Notes under the pieces: model-generated
Databases searched by the model: none
What the model saw: only the letters and a program-made list of their open reading frames with translations
What the model was told of the DNA's origin: nothing
Made by a program: the position numbers and the translations under genes
Assembly (NCBI GenBank): GCA_945859605.1
Contig: OX243827.1
Span: 7,101,273 to 7,165,272 of the forward strand
Source of the DNA: Lumbricus rubellus
Lineage: Eukaryota > Annelida > Clitellata > Crassiclitellata > Lumbricidae
Direction of reading: 5' to 3'
Length of the DNA stretch: 64,000 bases
Shown here: one piece after another, positions 11,191-24,247 of the stretch
Position numbering within the stretch: the stretch's first letter is position 1
How the letters are laid out: every line of letters starts with the position of its first letter

Positions 11191-11917
11191 AAGCGGAAGC
11201 GAGCAGAAAGAGACAGTTGAGCGAATGGAGGGTTCATCGCGCCTCTGCTCCGCTCGACCCACAAGCAGCAGTGGACGAGCGGAGGAGGAGGAGGAAGTTC
11301 CAGTGCAGTGGCAAGTTGACTCAACACTCGACATGCGCACTAACGAACCGTTTATTGTTTGTCTCGAGTTACGTTCGCGATCCGATGCAACGAGAGACGA
11401 CGCCGATTGGTCGCCAGACTTTACTGTCACTTGTAACAGACCTTCTATTGCTTTCACTGGTCTGCTCGATAGCTGCATTGGTTAAAGCAGGCGTCCCATG
11501 CGTCTCTGTGCGTGAGGCTGACGGTTCGCCTCCCAATGGTGGCTAATTTAAGATATTTGAATCTGGTATTAGCACGGTTAGTGCAACTTAAATGGCGTGA
11601 TGGGTCTCTCCTCCGATAGATTCATTCAAAATTGAGCAGCGTTGAGGGCATGCTGTTTGGCATAGAAAAACGTGTGCGTTTGCACGAGCACTTATGTGGT
11701 AATTATATGCATAACATGGCCACCAGTGAGATAATAAATTTAAGCTTCGTCAAGAAACCATTATTTTCAGCATCGTCTAAGTGCTTGGCAGCGCATCTGC
11801 AAGAGTATAGAGTCTAGGTTATGAAATATGCATGCACTGCAATTGGGACACACACTGGACTAATGGAAGTAGCCAGACAGTCCACCGAGCTATTTGCAAT
11901 TATGCATATATACTTAT

Positions 11918-12012
11918 ACATATATACATGCATGCATACATACATACACGCATACATAAATACATACAAATAGACATAATTTGCATGCATACATACATAC
12001 ATACAGACATAC
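11918..12012. repeat. CATA-type microsatellite
   Basis: Interrupted CATA/CATG units. A GAC/GAT trinucleotide run follows at about 12148-12203. Confidence 0.85.
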
Positions 12013-13189
12013 ACGGAAGCATGCGTGCATACGCATACATAGGCCTACAAACATGCATGCCAGTATATATTTACATGCAACTATAATAATATTATTATTA
12101 TTGTGATGCAGAAAATCTCTCCAGGAGCTGAGCCACATCGCTCTGGACAGATGATGATGATTATGATGATGACGACGACGACGACGACGACGACGATGAT
12201 GATAATTATTATTGGGGAGGGGCGATGTGGTCACGAGAAGCCAAGTTTTTGATAAGCTTTGCAACACCATAGATTGAAGTGTACGAAGACATTTTTCGTT
12301 TAGACTTTTCTTGACTTGCCGTACTACGTTTGAGATGGAAAAACAGGATATAGTTACTAAGAATATAATGATTTTTCATAGAAATACCGTTATTGAGGAG
12401 AACACCAAGGTCTCGGACAACATATTAAACTGATTTAATGGAGCAGATTTGGACTAAGGTTAAGGACAGTGTGAAGTATGTCAATGATAGACGTTAGATG
12501 GCGGTTTAGTCAGATGACTTCTGTCTTCGAGGCATTAAGTCATAAGTTCATATACATGTTCATGTATACATACACATACTTGCATACATAGAATACTTAC
12601 TTACATAAATTGAGTTTTGTAATTCATATTGCTGGATCGTCACACGACAACAGCTTGCTAAAATCAATATGGCTGCTCCCGCTATTTATTTTCTCTGCCA
12701 CGCACTGGTAGGGACTTTGGAGTCACGCTTGGTCAAAAACTTATCTTATAACATGTAGCACAGAAACTCTGTCGTAATTGCTACTACCAGCTGAGATAGA
12801 CAGTTACGAGTCTCTCACGCTCTCTCCCTCTCACTCCTCATGCCACTGCCACCTTTATCCATCCAATTTTACCACCAGAACTGACTGCTACAGCTCGTTT
12901 ATATTGGTCTACCAGCGGGGGGAATGGAATGGAATACCTGGAGCGAGTTTTGCGGCTTTTTTGCAATTGATGGCACATCATCTTGTTGGTCATATTTCAG
13001 CAGTACATGAATAATGTTCCGCACTGACTTTCTCTCTCACGCAAAGAATTGTTTACAGGATCTGCAGGGCACTGCAGGTGTGGCGTTGCCTCGTTGGTCT
13101 GACCCCTGTCTATCTCTGGGAAATGATTTGCAGCTTTGAAAGGAGCGCTATAAAGCATCGTAAAGAAGGAATCAATGAACGAAAAATGC

Positions 13190-13480
13190 ATACATGCATA
13201 TATATACATACACGCATACATACATACATACATACATACATACATACATACATACATACATACATACATACATACATACATACATACATACATACATGCA
13301 TGCATGCATACATATACATACATACATACATTCATACATACATACATACATACATACATACATGCATACACTCATATATATATATATATATATATACACA
13401 TACATGTACATACACACATACATATATAAAAACAAACAAACATACATGCATGCATATATACGTACGTACGTACATACATA
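13190..13480. repeat. CATA tetranucleotide array, plus orientation
   Basis: About 290 bp of CATA units with TGCATGCATG, (TA)n and CACATACATG interruptions. It lies in opposite orientation to the TATG array at 16256. Confidence 0.95.
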
Positions 13481-14019
13481 GGCCTACATACAAACGTTTA
13501 TACGTACATACACAACATCTGGTTTCTGGATTCTCAAAATTGTCATTCTTCTCTCTCTGTATTTTCTTATTAGCAACCTCTTTGTGTATAAAAAACGGCC
13601 TAAACACATAAGTACTACATAAACACTGTGACTTAGAGGCATTGCAGACGCAAATTCCATTGTAATTACACGGATATACGGCTAAACACACTTAGCAGAA
13701 TTCCTGAGTGGGTAAGCAGACTCGATTGGCTGAAAACTATATTTTATCATGCTTGTATATATGCTGCATACATGTATAGGCCTATTGATATTTTGCTTTT
13801 ACAGTTTTATTTATAGTTCAACTTTCATTAGACCTGTTGACTTCCATTCCTATGCTAAAGAAGATCTTTTTATTATTCATTTTGGGTTTTTTCACGTCGT
13901 TATTCGTGACCGTCTGCGCACTCTGCAGCCCTTTTGGGCCTATTATCGCCCACTGCAAAACATGTTTCTCTCTGTGCAATCAAATCTCTCCCCAGTTCTG
14001 TGATATTTTCGTTATATAG

Positions 14020-16250
14020 GACGAAACCTGAGACTGTTGGCATAATTCAACCTTCTTAGTTCTCGAATTGCCCATCTACTGCTGATCGAAGGAGATGTTG
14101 ATCTTTCTTCGCTGTAGCCTATTAGATGACGTCTTTGTACTTGTTGCGTTCAGCGGAAGTTGTTTTCCGTAATGTTTGTCCAAATGATATTGACCACACA
14201 TTACTTTGGATGTTTCTTATTTCAGAATGGTTTACGTGCCAGAGATATACTTGCAATAGTCTCTCAATTTTTAGGTGCTGCTTCTTTGTGTTGTCTATTG
14301 AATCTATTCCTTAGTTTGGAACTGACAAACTCATTCACCCACTGTTTCAGACACAGTTTGTTTTTGCTCAAGTCAAAGTACGAGAATGAGAAAAAATGAT
14401 AACTATTCCATTGCAAGGCGAATTGAATGCAGGAGTGTGACCTCACCATTCAGATATACAAATATTTTCAAAGCTGCAATCAAGAATTCAAGATAGATTG
14501 TTTTTGAATTCCTGTAACTTTTAAAATATTCGCCCATCTCGATCAGTGGCGAGGTCAGACTTTTGCCTTCTATTCAATTCACCTTGGTATAATAGGCCTA
14601 TATCATTTTCTCCTTCTCATTTGATGCTGATTTAAATCCCGGTTCAACTTCAATTCGCTACTTCATTTTCAGTCTGATTATTATCTTTTTAATTTTCAGA
14701 CAATTAAATGCTTTTAGGCCTACCTTAGTTTTCAGATTGGTGGTGAATTTGTTCTGCAACCCTTAATTTAATCCGCTGCAAACTTATCTGCCTCTTTACG
14801 TCATAATTATTTAAAAGAATCCTATAGGCCTATTATAGTCTACCAGTCCGGTGCTAAGACCTTAAATCTTTAGTCTCCTGAGTGAATGCGCAGCTCTTGA
14901 TGACTTCTGGACTTTTTTTCTTATGTGAGACTTATGTGGAATCTAGGCCTATACATAGCAATACATTGGTTAGCATATTTCTGTTACTTTATTCTAAATC
15001 TAAACTGAGTCTTGGTGCATACTATAGGCCTCTGATATTTGAAGCTTGCACCCATGATTTATGTCATATCTATAGACGTGTACGTCCCACTGCGACAGTT
15101 CATGTGACATCTTTACGACGTGTTACAATGGTTTCCCAGCCATGCACTGCTGGTACAATCTAGTCGTTAAAATCCAAACAAATGAACCTTTACGAACCTA
15201 GTAACCTTCACCATCGCTCGAGCCATGTCAGAATTTACTGCTTCCGTCATTCCCGGCAAAGGCAGACATTGGTGGTGAACACTATTATCCACCATACGGT
15301 GCATACCTATAGCTCTCTTTTACTGAATTTCTGAGTGAATTTCAATTGTTTCCATCTTTCTTATACAAAATTAAGTAAGCTTAGCCTAATTATGTAATAA
15401 TAAATGAAGCACGAACACCTATTCATCTATTCAATATTTGATTTGTAAACCTTCTGAAGCAGTTCTGATGGGCCACATCAATGTTCACACTAGGCTAGTA
15501 TTTAGTGCATGCAGTGTTACAGTTGTATTATTGATTCTATTAAGATAAACTGAAATGCAACAGCTTAAGGACTGTACTGAATGGCCTAACTTTTTTAATA
15601 TAAATAGGCTACATTATATATGTTAGCGAATGATGCAATTTATTATTTTTAAAATTATACATTAAGGGATATTTTTCCAGAATTTATTACATTAAAATCC
15701 ATGATATTTATAGATCAAATCAACTGAACAAAGTGTAATCAGTTAGAGCATTTTCAGTTGAAAATAATATGCATTTTTCACATTAAATTCCATGCTGCCA
15801 ATTAATTAAAAGGCAATTATGATTTCATTTTTTGGAAGACCTTCTGGTGTACGCTAATTGCAAGCGGTTTTCAATCTTTATGTTGCCCGCTTTAAGGTAA
15901 TTCAGCATTAAGTAAAAATCTAGAACATAACTTTTCTCGATTAAGAATATTTTATTATTTATTGGTTGTTTGAACATAATATTATATAGTTTCTGGATTC
16001 CCGTTTCTGAAAAGCTCGTTGCGTTGTCATTTTGTGCTTTGTGTCATCCAATTATCTTTTCTAAATTGCTTATCGAGCCGTAGAGAGATGTCTTCCTGCA
16101 GCGGTGTCTTCCTTTTGAAGGAGGAGAAGTCATCTTCTTTATGCTCAGCTGAATCTGCCGCGTTGTTTGATGCGCCGCAGGTATAATTATAGATGCCGTG
16201 TGTGCATAATGGAAGCTGCAAATCAATAGAATTGTACACACACATTTTGA
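14020..16250. other. Intronic stretch, no feature recognised
   Basis: AT-rich sequence with five TAGGCCTA palindromes between 14590 and 14950. I see no splice-bounded exon or transposon terminus. Confidence 0.5.
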
Positions 16251-16255
16251 CAGAA

Positions 16256-16560
16256 GTATGTATGTATGTATGCATGTATGTATGTATGTATGTATGTATG
16301 TATGTATGTATGTATGTATGTATGTATGTATGTATGTATGTATGTATGTATGTATGTATGTATGTATGTATGTATGTATGTATGTATGTATGTATGTATG
16401 TATGTATTGTTTGTATGTATGAATGTATGCATGTATGTATGTATGTATGTATGTATGTATGTATGTATGTATGTATGTACATACATGTATGTATGTATGT
16501 ATGTATGTATGTATGTATGTATGTATGTATGACTGTATGTATGCATGTATGTATATGCAT
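16256..16560. repeat. TATG tetranucleotide array, reverse of the CATA arrays
   Basis: About 300 bp of TATG units with small interruptions (TATTGTTTG, TACATACATG, GACTGTATG). It is the reverse complement class of the arrays at 13.2, 34.9 and 47.3 kb. Confidence 0.95.
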
Positions 16561-16984
16561 AGGCTATGTAAGTATGTAAATATGAATGTGCGTATGCAAA
16601 CTATGCATGTATTCATGTGTTTTTGAGTAATTGTAATTTTGTGAGCATATATGCAATTGTGAACATGCATATAATGTTATGCATGCTTCGGTATGTGCGT
16701 GCCATGTGGTACAAGAAACAACTTTAGCAAAAGTGCTATATATACATGCCCGAAAAGATTGGTGTATATTTGCCTCTCAGAGAGATCGTGGGGCGTTGGA
16801 AGTAGTACAACGACATTAATTAGAGGGCAATAGTTATACAATACATCCCCTCGGACTCTCTACCTTAGAGCAGCGATGCCTGGACGTGGACGGTCGCCCT
16901 TTTCAGCGTGCACAGAAACCATGCAAGGACATGTCTTAAATGACACGCTGCACCATATGCACATTAAACACACCAGATATATAG

Positions 16985-17023
16985 CCTACATTTATATATA
17001 TATATGTATATATATATATATGG
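16985..17023. repeat. TA microsatellite
   Basis: TATATATATA with a GTATATATA interruption. A similar (TA)n run lies at about 17370-17403. Confidence 0.9.
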
Positions 17024-17369
17024 TCTGCGCTCTCGCACTCACGATCTATAAATAGACCAACCATTGACTGGCTGTCTCATTAGAAAAACCTTAAATTTTT
17101 TATGTTTTATAAAATATATGCAAGACTGTTATGAGAGGTGATTCAGAATCACACAATTTGAATGCGGTCTATAGATACATGTAAGACGAATCCAGAAATT
17201 GTGAAAACTGTCTAACTCCTAGGACTAGACCTAATTGTGTATATACTTGTGTAATGTGTACCTGTATGGAGCAAAAAGTAGTGTATTGCAAAAAAACATT
17301 CTGTATGCCAAATTGCAGTTTGCAATCGTTCGATAAATAAAAAAATATTCTATTCCGTTCAGTGTTTGG

Positions 17370-17402
<33 letters not shown>

Positions 17403-17737
17403 ATTCACTATTCAATAGTATTCATAATAAGGAGCATTCTTATAATCACTGTGCGTAGACTTCATGTAGGCTAGCCTGAGGCTAGGTGATGTGAGGAATT
17501 TCATATGGCTCATTTCTAATGCATAACAGAACGTCATGTTGTGAAGTAGGTCTAAATCTAGACCGTGGTCCTTGTTCTTTTCTATAATCAGCTACGAAAC
17601 GACCTATAGAATGTTTGTCTTGCTTTAACATTTAAGGCACCTACTAACCTACTAGTCATTATCATTTATTCGTTCGACTAATTCATTTACTTCTGGAATT
17701 TGCAGCATATTTTTCGTTTTGTTGTTCGTGTCTGTAG

Positions 17738-17878
17738 GCCATGATGATGTCGTCAGTTTTCTTCTGCGTCATTTTCGTCGCGTCTGCATTGACCAATGCA
17801 ACAAACTCGGCTTCACTGCTCTCATGAAAGCAGCCATCCAGGGCCGAACCAAGTGCGCCAAACTCCTCCTAGCGGCCG
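17738..17878 (+). CDS. ANKRD33-like ankyrin protein, internal exon b
   Basis: A 141-bp exon (47 codons' worth, phase 1 to phase 1) with acceptor TGTCTGTAG and donor GTAAGG. Joined to the exon at 4511 it continues the second ankyrin repeat (AGHDDVVSFLLRHF) and carries the third: NKLGFTALMKAAIQGRTKCA then KLLLAAG. The TALMKAAIQGR.. stretch is very characteristic of the ANKRD33/33B family. It keeps the reading frame at both ends, so the three exons form one continuous coding sequence. The codon usage is more GC-rich than the surrounding AT-rich intron, as expected for a real exon. Confidence 0.9.
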
Positions 17879-18269
17879 GTAAGGAAAACTCTTATCATTG
17901 GCGTTTCTATTCGTCATCGTGAACCAGTCGAACGAACACCTAATGAGTCGCTCAAAACCGTCGTCCATCAAGCAATAGGATTGAGGCGATCAGAGCAATA
18001 AATAAATCTCAACGTAAGCCTACATAGTTTTAGAAGGAATTGAGAAAATGCAGAGAAAGTCTCTAATCGATTAAGTATAATTATTAGATAATATCAGATT
18101 GGTGAAACTCCAGGTTATAGGCCTAGCTTAGTCAGATAGGCTATACTCTTCGTCATATCATATTTTTAAATATATTATAGACTTATATATATATATATTA
18201 TTTAACATGTATAAAGTTAATTGATGTTTAAAGCGTGTATTATTCATTCATTCATTCATTCGTTCATTT

Positions 18270-18330
18270 AAGTATTTATATAGCGCCTCTTCAAGGAAAC
18301 TGCAGTTGGTGGTGAGCAATGAAGACTCTA
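18270..18330 (-). repeat. SINE tail fragment
   Basis: TATTTATATAGCGCCTCTTCAAGGAAACT is the inverse of the AAGGGGCGCTATAAAAATT end of the S2 SINE at 31761-31955. Similar short tails are at about 24170-24210 and 33168-33200 (plus), 33240-33275 and 49125-49150 (minus), and 37600-37632 (plus). Confidence 0.5.
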
Positions 18331-18389
18331 CTTCGGGGTTCTAAGAAATAGGCCTACTAGGGGCTGAACCCTCTCAACCCGCTGGCAAT

Positions 18390-18505
18390 TTTAATATTAG
18401 TGTTGTTGGTGTTGTTGTTGGTGTTAGTGGTGTTGTTGGTGGTGATGATGTCGTTGGCATTCGTGTTGTTGTTGGTTGTGTTGCCCGTGATCGTCGTGCT
18501 GTTGA
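18390..18505. repeat. GTT/GGT-rich microsatellite
   Basis: Degenerate GTTGTTGGTGTT units. Confidence 0.8.
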
Positions 18506-18527
18506 CAGATGGAAGCAATTGATTTTA

Positions 18528-18730
18528 TTTAACCACAGATCATTTTTATTAAATTTGATTTTATTTAATTTGATTTTATCATTAATTTGATTTCATTTAA
18601 TTTGATTTTATTTAATTTGATTTTATTTAAATTGATTTCATTTAAATTGATTTCATTTAAATTGATTTCATTTAAATTGATTTTATTTAATTTGATTTCA
18701 TTTAAATTGATTTTATTTAAATTTATTGCT
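18528..18730. repeat. 15-bp AT-rich tandem repeat
   Basis: About a dozen copies of ATTTAAATTGATTTC and close variants (TTTAATTTGATTTTA). The Leu/Ile/Asn/Lys-rich open frames on both strands come from this repeat. Confidence 0.9.
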
Positions 18731-19647
18731 CCATTAATCAGATCATTTTCAACTGAATTGATTGACACTCTATAATTATGAGAATCGATTTGACTGATCG
18801 CTGACTACTTCACAGTTACACAATAACTAGATGAACAACGGGTTGTGGACTTGAATAACGTTCCATCACGTCGTCGGACATTGTCTGGCATGCCACACTG
18901 CCACAGACTCTGTTTGCCGTTCAGATTGACTGATACTCACCACAGTTCTTACATTCATCTCTCTCTGGAGTTAATTCCTTTAGCCCCCGTCAGACAGCGC
19001 CACAAAAGCCGTGCGACCGTTTCGAGGTCGGTGCAAAGTAGCCACATATTTTGTTCTATGCCGTCCTCTGCTGTTGACCGGTTGATGAATTTCATCGTTG
19101 AACAGCGACGTATAATGGAATTATGTTCGAGCGTCTTCATCTTGATTCCATTACACGACCGGCCGTAGATTTCAATTTCATTTTGTCTTTGACGACGTTA
19201 AGCACCGCCGTGGCGCCATGGCACCGTCGTTGCACCGTCTAAGAGACTTAGTTATGACGACAACCTTTCGGTCTCTCAGAATGGTTAATCCATTGGCAGG
19301 CTGTGCTTTATTTAGCATCATCACTCAAAATGTCACTGCTTTCGTCAGTGATCGATAGAAGAAGGTTTTGGACGGCGTTTAGAGAAGTGAATTACTTTAA
19401 CCTGTGCGATGTTTTATGAATGAGGAAGGAAATCTGCACGGCGTCCTGACAGTTTGAGACTGTCAAGCGGACGTTGAAGGATTTCTTAGCGAGACGTCAT
19501 GAGAAATTATTTGTGCGTGGGAAAATGTATCCACCGCAGCGTTTTGATACTTTTGTCAAGTTTAGTGGTTCAAGCATGCAGCTAATGAAATTGATATGCA
19601 ACCAGCTTACTATAGCTACGTACGCACCCTTTCCAATAATTATATGG

Positions 19648-20417
19648 TAGCACGACATTTAATCCCGCGACACTTAATACCGCGACAGTTAATGCCGGAC
19701 ACTTAGTCCCGGCGACATTTAATCCTGCGTCATTTAATCCCGCGACAGTTAATCCCTGCGACATTCAATCCCTGCGACAGTTAATCCCGCGACATTTTAT
19801 ACCGCGACACTTAATAGGCCTACCTGTACACACGTGAGTACGAATATTTGTACGACTACTGTTGTCCACATCCACATAGCCAACTGTAAGTAGGGGTTTG
19901 ACTATTGTTGTCCACATAGCCAATTGGGTACGCCTACCTCTCTGCTCAGCTTTTCTGTTGTACACAGTTGTAGGCTACATAAAACGATCATTATAAAGGA
20001 TTTTAGAGAGGATTTCAAATTGTAGGCTACAGTTTTGATAATTTTTATTGGTGAATATTGCTGTGACTATTGTTTTTATCAAATTGTACAGTTTTATAAT
20101 ATATTACTGCAAAGGCTGAACTCTTTTTTAAACACAAAGTGAATATTGCTGTCAATATGCCTATTTATAGAATTTAACTTTTTTTGTAGGCCTAAACGTT
20201 GTTTTACTTTACCGGTATTAAGTGTCGCGGGATTAAATGTCGCCAGGATTAAGTGTCGCGGGATTAAATCGGCGCGGGATTAAGTGTCGCGGGATTAAAT
20301 GGTCGCGGGATTAAGTGTCGCGGGATTAAATGGTCGCGGGATTAAGTGTCGCGGGATTAAATGTCCGGTACTAACTGTCGCGGTATTAAGTGTCGCGGGA
20401 TTAAGTGTCATGGAACC
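19648..20417. mobile_element. Foldback element with tandem-unit inverted repeats and 10-bp duplication
   Basis: The left arm (19648-19815) is units of TTAATCCCGCGACAC/TTTAATCCCGCGACA; the right arm (20214-20417) is the inverted units GCGGGATTAAGTGTCGCGGG. The arms differ in length through different unit numbers. AATTATATGG directly repeats on both sides (19638-19647 and 20418-20427), a 10-bp duplication as seen for MULE and foldback transposons. The middle (about 400 bp) is AT-rich and codes for nothing recognisable, so the element is non-autonomous. Confidence 0.85.
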
Positions 20418-20620
20418 AATTATATGGACCTGAAGATTATTTATACAGACTCCTAGCAGAAGTCTCTGAAATGTCGGGAAAGCATCGTTAAGATTCGCTA
20501 TCTTGCACATTTGAGCATAATAATGTAGGCCCACAATTTGGAAAATGCAGCTTAAGTCAACGTAGGCTCCTAAATCCTAACGTCCCTATTTATAGTTGTC
20601 GTCGCATCTGTAAAGACCTC

Positions 20621-20710
20621 AGCGCTCGTGAATAAGCTGGTGCCTCGCGCTTGGCTTTTAAGTAGCGCTTTAGCAAATCAATATGGAGATTAGCCTACGA
20701 TTACGACCTT
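20621..20710 (+). repeat. Short SINE-like repeat, family S1
   Basis: AGCGCTCGTGAATAAGCTGG, TGCCTCGCGCTTGGCTTTTA and GTAGCGCTTTAGCAAATC, ending in GATTACGACC. Good match to the 34419 copy. A partial copy (GAGTGGCACTTTAGAAGTTC, ATTACGA) lies at about 24778-24812. Confidence 0.75.
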
Positions 20711-21696
20711 GTACGGTCTGGGAAATTCCAAATTTGGTTTAAAATCCCATTGAATGACAGAACTGGGCAGGAAGTGATGAATATTCTGATGAAACCCGTT
20801 TGAAAAGCGAAAGTTTAGCGTTCTATTATAATTAGTTGTTTAGTGATTAAAGTTCATCATAATTATAAGCCTAATAAAATTGTAGGCTACATATTATTAT
20901 TATTATATGTGAGAATGAAACATAGAATTGTTTTAACCAATGCCTTTTATTCTGATCCACTGAGTCTACAATACTTCTTGCAAATTGATTTTTAGATTCA
21001 TATAGCTAATTGAATTTATATATTTAATATTATTCAGTATAAATATTATATTCAATATGTAGCCAGGTTGTAGCCTACATATAGCATAATAATGGAAGAC
21101 GCAATTTATTATGAACTGTTTTCTTCAACGACTTGAGAACCAAGCGTGCGAATGATTACGTAAAGGAAGGCGTTCATTAGAAACCTTGCACCTCCATCGC
21201 ACTGCTGCAGACGCCTGTAAAAGTATACATCATGATCATAGCTTGCAATGATCAACTTGAAATGTAGTCGATTCATATGTAATTGAAGTCTCAGATTTTT
21301 ATCCAATTTACGAGTTCCATGCAGAATAATACTTGTATTAAGTCGTGGTTGAATCTCCAAATTTTTTTCATCGCGAAAATGGCTTTCGTCGTGGAATCAT
21401 TATTCTCATATTTCAGTTGAGAGAGAAAGTAATTGATTAGGAATCTGGAGATATATAGGCTACGAAGCACGTCAGCAGAGGGCTTATGACAGACTGTCAT
21501 GGCAGCGGTTCCCCGGATGTAAGCAATAAGCAGAGCACGACTTTCTTTATCAGGTCCTAAATGTCAGACGGTAATACACTGCAAAGAATTCCAGAAATTC
21601 TTCTCGTCGACCAACCGCTGAGGAAGTCCGGAAGCAAAGGTCTGACATCCGACGAGAATCCAAATGACGATGAAGTAGAATATATAGGAATGGTAG

Positions 21697-21716
21697 GGGA
21701 AGAGAGAGAGACAGAC

Positions 21717-21749
<33 letters not shown>

Positions 21750-22095
21750 AAGAGAGACAGAGACATAGATATATAGAGAGACAGGGACAGAGAGAAACAG
21801 AGAGACAGAGAGACAGAGACAGCGAGACAGAGAGACAGAGAGACAGAGACAGAGAGACAGAGACATTGAGATAGAGAGACAGGGACAGAGAGAAACAGAG
21901 ACAGAGACAGACAAAGAGACAGAGACAGAGATGGAGACAGAGAGACAGAGAGACAGAGACAGAGATGGAGACAGAGAGACAGAGATACAGAGACAACTCT
22001 GAGACAGAGAGACAGAGACAGAGGCAGACAGAGAGACAGAGACAGAGACAGAGACACAGAGACAGAGACAGAGAGACAGAGACAGAGAGAAGGAA
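21697..22095. repeat. GAGACA/GACAGA polypurine array
   Basis: About 400 bp of AGAGACAGAGAC units. It produces long false open frames on both strands (Ser/Leu/Cys on minus, Arg/Glu/Thr on plus). Confidence 0.95.
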
Positions 22096-22537
22096 GAAAG
22101 GAACAGATGGAAGATGGAGGGAACGAGAAGTCGCCAAGGCAACGGTGACCATGCCAACCGATACAATCATGGAAGAATTTGCATAATGATGCAATACGAC
22201 GTTTCTTCCTGTGGAATAATTATAATCATGTGGACAAGACAGCGAAGCCAATTGGATTTATATTTTTATTTACGCTCCGACGAATCTAGACCACGAACAA
22301 CATACATGTAGCCTACATGTATCACCTGCAGTGGTTGATGCAGCCTGCAGGTCTGCTGCTGCTGCTGGAGAAGGCGCAGATAATAATATGTGGAGAGGCA
22401 TGATGATATGACAGTATTGCTGTACACATCAAAGCACAGATTATAGCTAATTGGACGGTGAGAGACTTGTTTGGCTCATGGCTTTGTATCGGCTCCACCT
22501 ATTTTAACGATAGGTTGGCATCAATATTTCTAACCAT

Positions 22538-22735
22538 TTATTCGTCCATCCATTCACACACCCACCCATCCATCCATCCATCTATCATGTATTCATTCAT
22601 CATCTATCCATCCATCCATTCTATCTATCCATCCATCCATTTATCCATCCATCCATCATCTATCCATCCATCATCTATCCATCCATCCATCCGTTTATCC
22701 GTCCATCATCTATCTACCTACATGTATACATCCAC
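22538..22735. repeat. CCAT-type microsatellite
   Basis: Degenerate CCATCCAT/CTATCCATC units. Confidence 0.9.
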
Positions 22736-22749
22736 CCATCCATTGAGCA

Positions 22750-22876
22750 TTGAGCAATTGCGAGCGAAAGACTTGCCAAAGACCTTGCGCGGCGGCTTGA
22801 GGTGGATTTGAACCTGCAACCCTCCAGCTGCAAGGCGACGAACATACCCACTACATCCACCCCACCGCGTCCCACA
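22750..22876 (-). repeat. tRNA-derived SINE, family S2
   Basis: On the minus strand: GGGACGCGGTGGGGTGGATG, GTTCGTCGCCTTGCAGC, then GGTTCAAATCCACCTCAAGC, a B-box-like match, and a CTTTGGCAAGTCTTTCGCTC body. This is the same order as the complete copy at 31761-31955. The GCGCTATAAAA tail is missing. Confidence 0.75.
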
Positions 22877-23724
22877 CAACGTGCGTACATGTATATTGTA
22901 TATACAGTTGCATATGGGAAGTTCATTAGATAACATTTGATGTAACTCTAACAAAGACATGTGCAATTGATAAATATATGCGATAAGATTGGCAGTAGTT
23001 CTATATAATAGGCTTACCGATTTTAATTGGGAGATGGATGATTTCGCGCAGACTGCATATATATAATATTATGCTATAGAGAAAACCTTTGCCTGTATTT
23101 AGCGTTGACAACTGCAGCAGTGCGTGAAAACAATCAAACGCCGTATTTTGTCATTTCAAAATCCCTTTTTGGCATGAGCCTATGAACAATGCAAGCATTT
23201 TACTGTCGCGTTTTTTGTATTCAATTCTAAGGCGGTTATTTATAGCACAACCAGGGCCTACGTACAATGGAGGCGGCAAATCCTCGTCCAAAATAAAAGC
23301 ATCTATAGTGCCAATTCCAAAATAAAAACGGTGTCATTATGTATTCTCAGGAAATTAATGGTATTGCTCGATTCATCCATTCACCATTCACTATGTCCAT
23401 TCAGCTAATGAGACAAAAGCGTGAAATGATTGACTGTCAAGCGCGGTGATAAATCACAGGCGCATATTATGAATCTTCTTCTTCTTTCATATCCAGGGTT
23501 CGCGTTAAAAGCCTGACTAAAAGCCGAAATAGTAATAAATTATAGTATATAAGCAGCAATAATTGACAAACAACTAACCATTACCGTTGTAGCAATTACC
23601 TTACCACAAACTCATTCTTTTGACCATCCCATTGAATATATATACAACGCATTTTTTTCAATGTAACGGGTAAGCTTAAATACCGGTTTGTCATGCATAC
23701 TTTTTTTACAGATTAACATTTATT

Positions 23725-23780
23725 CTTCTTCTTCTTCATGTTCTCTGCCGTCAGGCAGGTTCGTATGTCCAATGACGCCA
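23725..23780 (-). repeat. LINE 3'-tail fragment
   Basis: CTGCCGTCAGGCAGGTTCG with a preceding run of TTCTTC reads on minus as an NLPDGRE peptide. The related fragments at 36985 (plus) and 56820 (minus) encode LPQGRE/LPLGRE. These look like the end of a non-LTR retrotransposon ORF2. Confidence 0.4.
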
Positions 23781-23785
23781 TTTTT

Positions 23786-23866
23786 AAACATTCTCTAACC
23801 ATATGCATACAGTAAAAATGTTATTAAAAAACATTTATATTGTATGCATATGGTTAGAGAATGTTT
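23786..23866. repeat. 81-bp near-perfect hairpin
   Basis: The 26 bases 23786-23811 (AAACATTCTCTAACCATATG...) are exactly inverted at 23841-23866. The 29-nt middle pairs further (AAATGTT with AACATTT), leaving a loop of only a few bases. It may be a tiny palindromic MITE or a small-RNA precursor-like hairpin. Confidence 0.8.
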
Positions 23867-24247
23867 GCTGGATTAGGCTAAATGTGACGGCGCAAGAGAG
23901 AGCTATGGTTTCTTCGAACAGTTAGCTCATGAATAATTAGTATTTTCCGGATGTATTTTAATAGGACAATGTCACATAGGCTTACATTTTGTACATTAGA
24001 ACATATATTTTGAATTCACTTCCATATCATGGAACGACCGCACATAAGACTTTGTTGTCACAGCTGTTTCTGCAATGTGTGATTGTAAATAGTGAACCTT
24101 ATGATCTTAATTTCTTTTAATGCCTCTTAGACTTGTATTAGAGACCTCGTGCGATTGGTTTCTTATTAAGCGACGCTATATAAAACTTCTAATAACAATT
24201 ACAAGTTGAAGATAATCATCGTAATGTCTTCAAGTCAAGTCTGTGCA

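Larger units (their letters stand above)
4641..17737 (+). other. Intron of ANKRD33-like gene (13.1 kb)
   Basis: Begins GTAAGG and ends TGTAG. It interrupts a Gly codon after its first base (phase 1). It contains a hAT-like element, SINE and MITE copies and CATA/GACA/TATG arrays. I found no other exon in it. Confidence 0.75.

Noticed and set aside
11217..11546. Overlapping frames of about 86-109 codons on plus and 211 on minus
   Set aside because: Minus-strand frames come from the GACA array; the plus-strand ones show no domain or exon borders.
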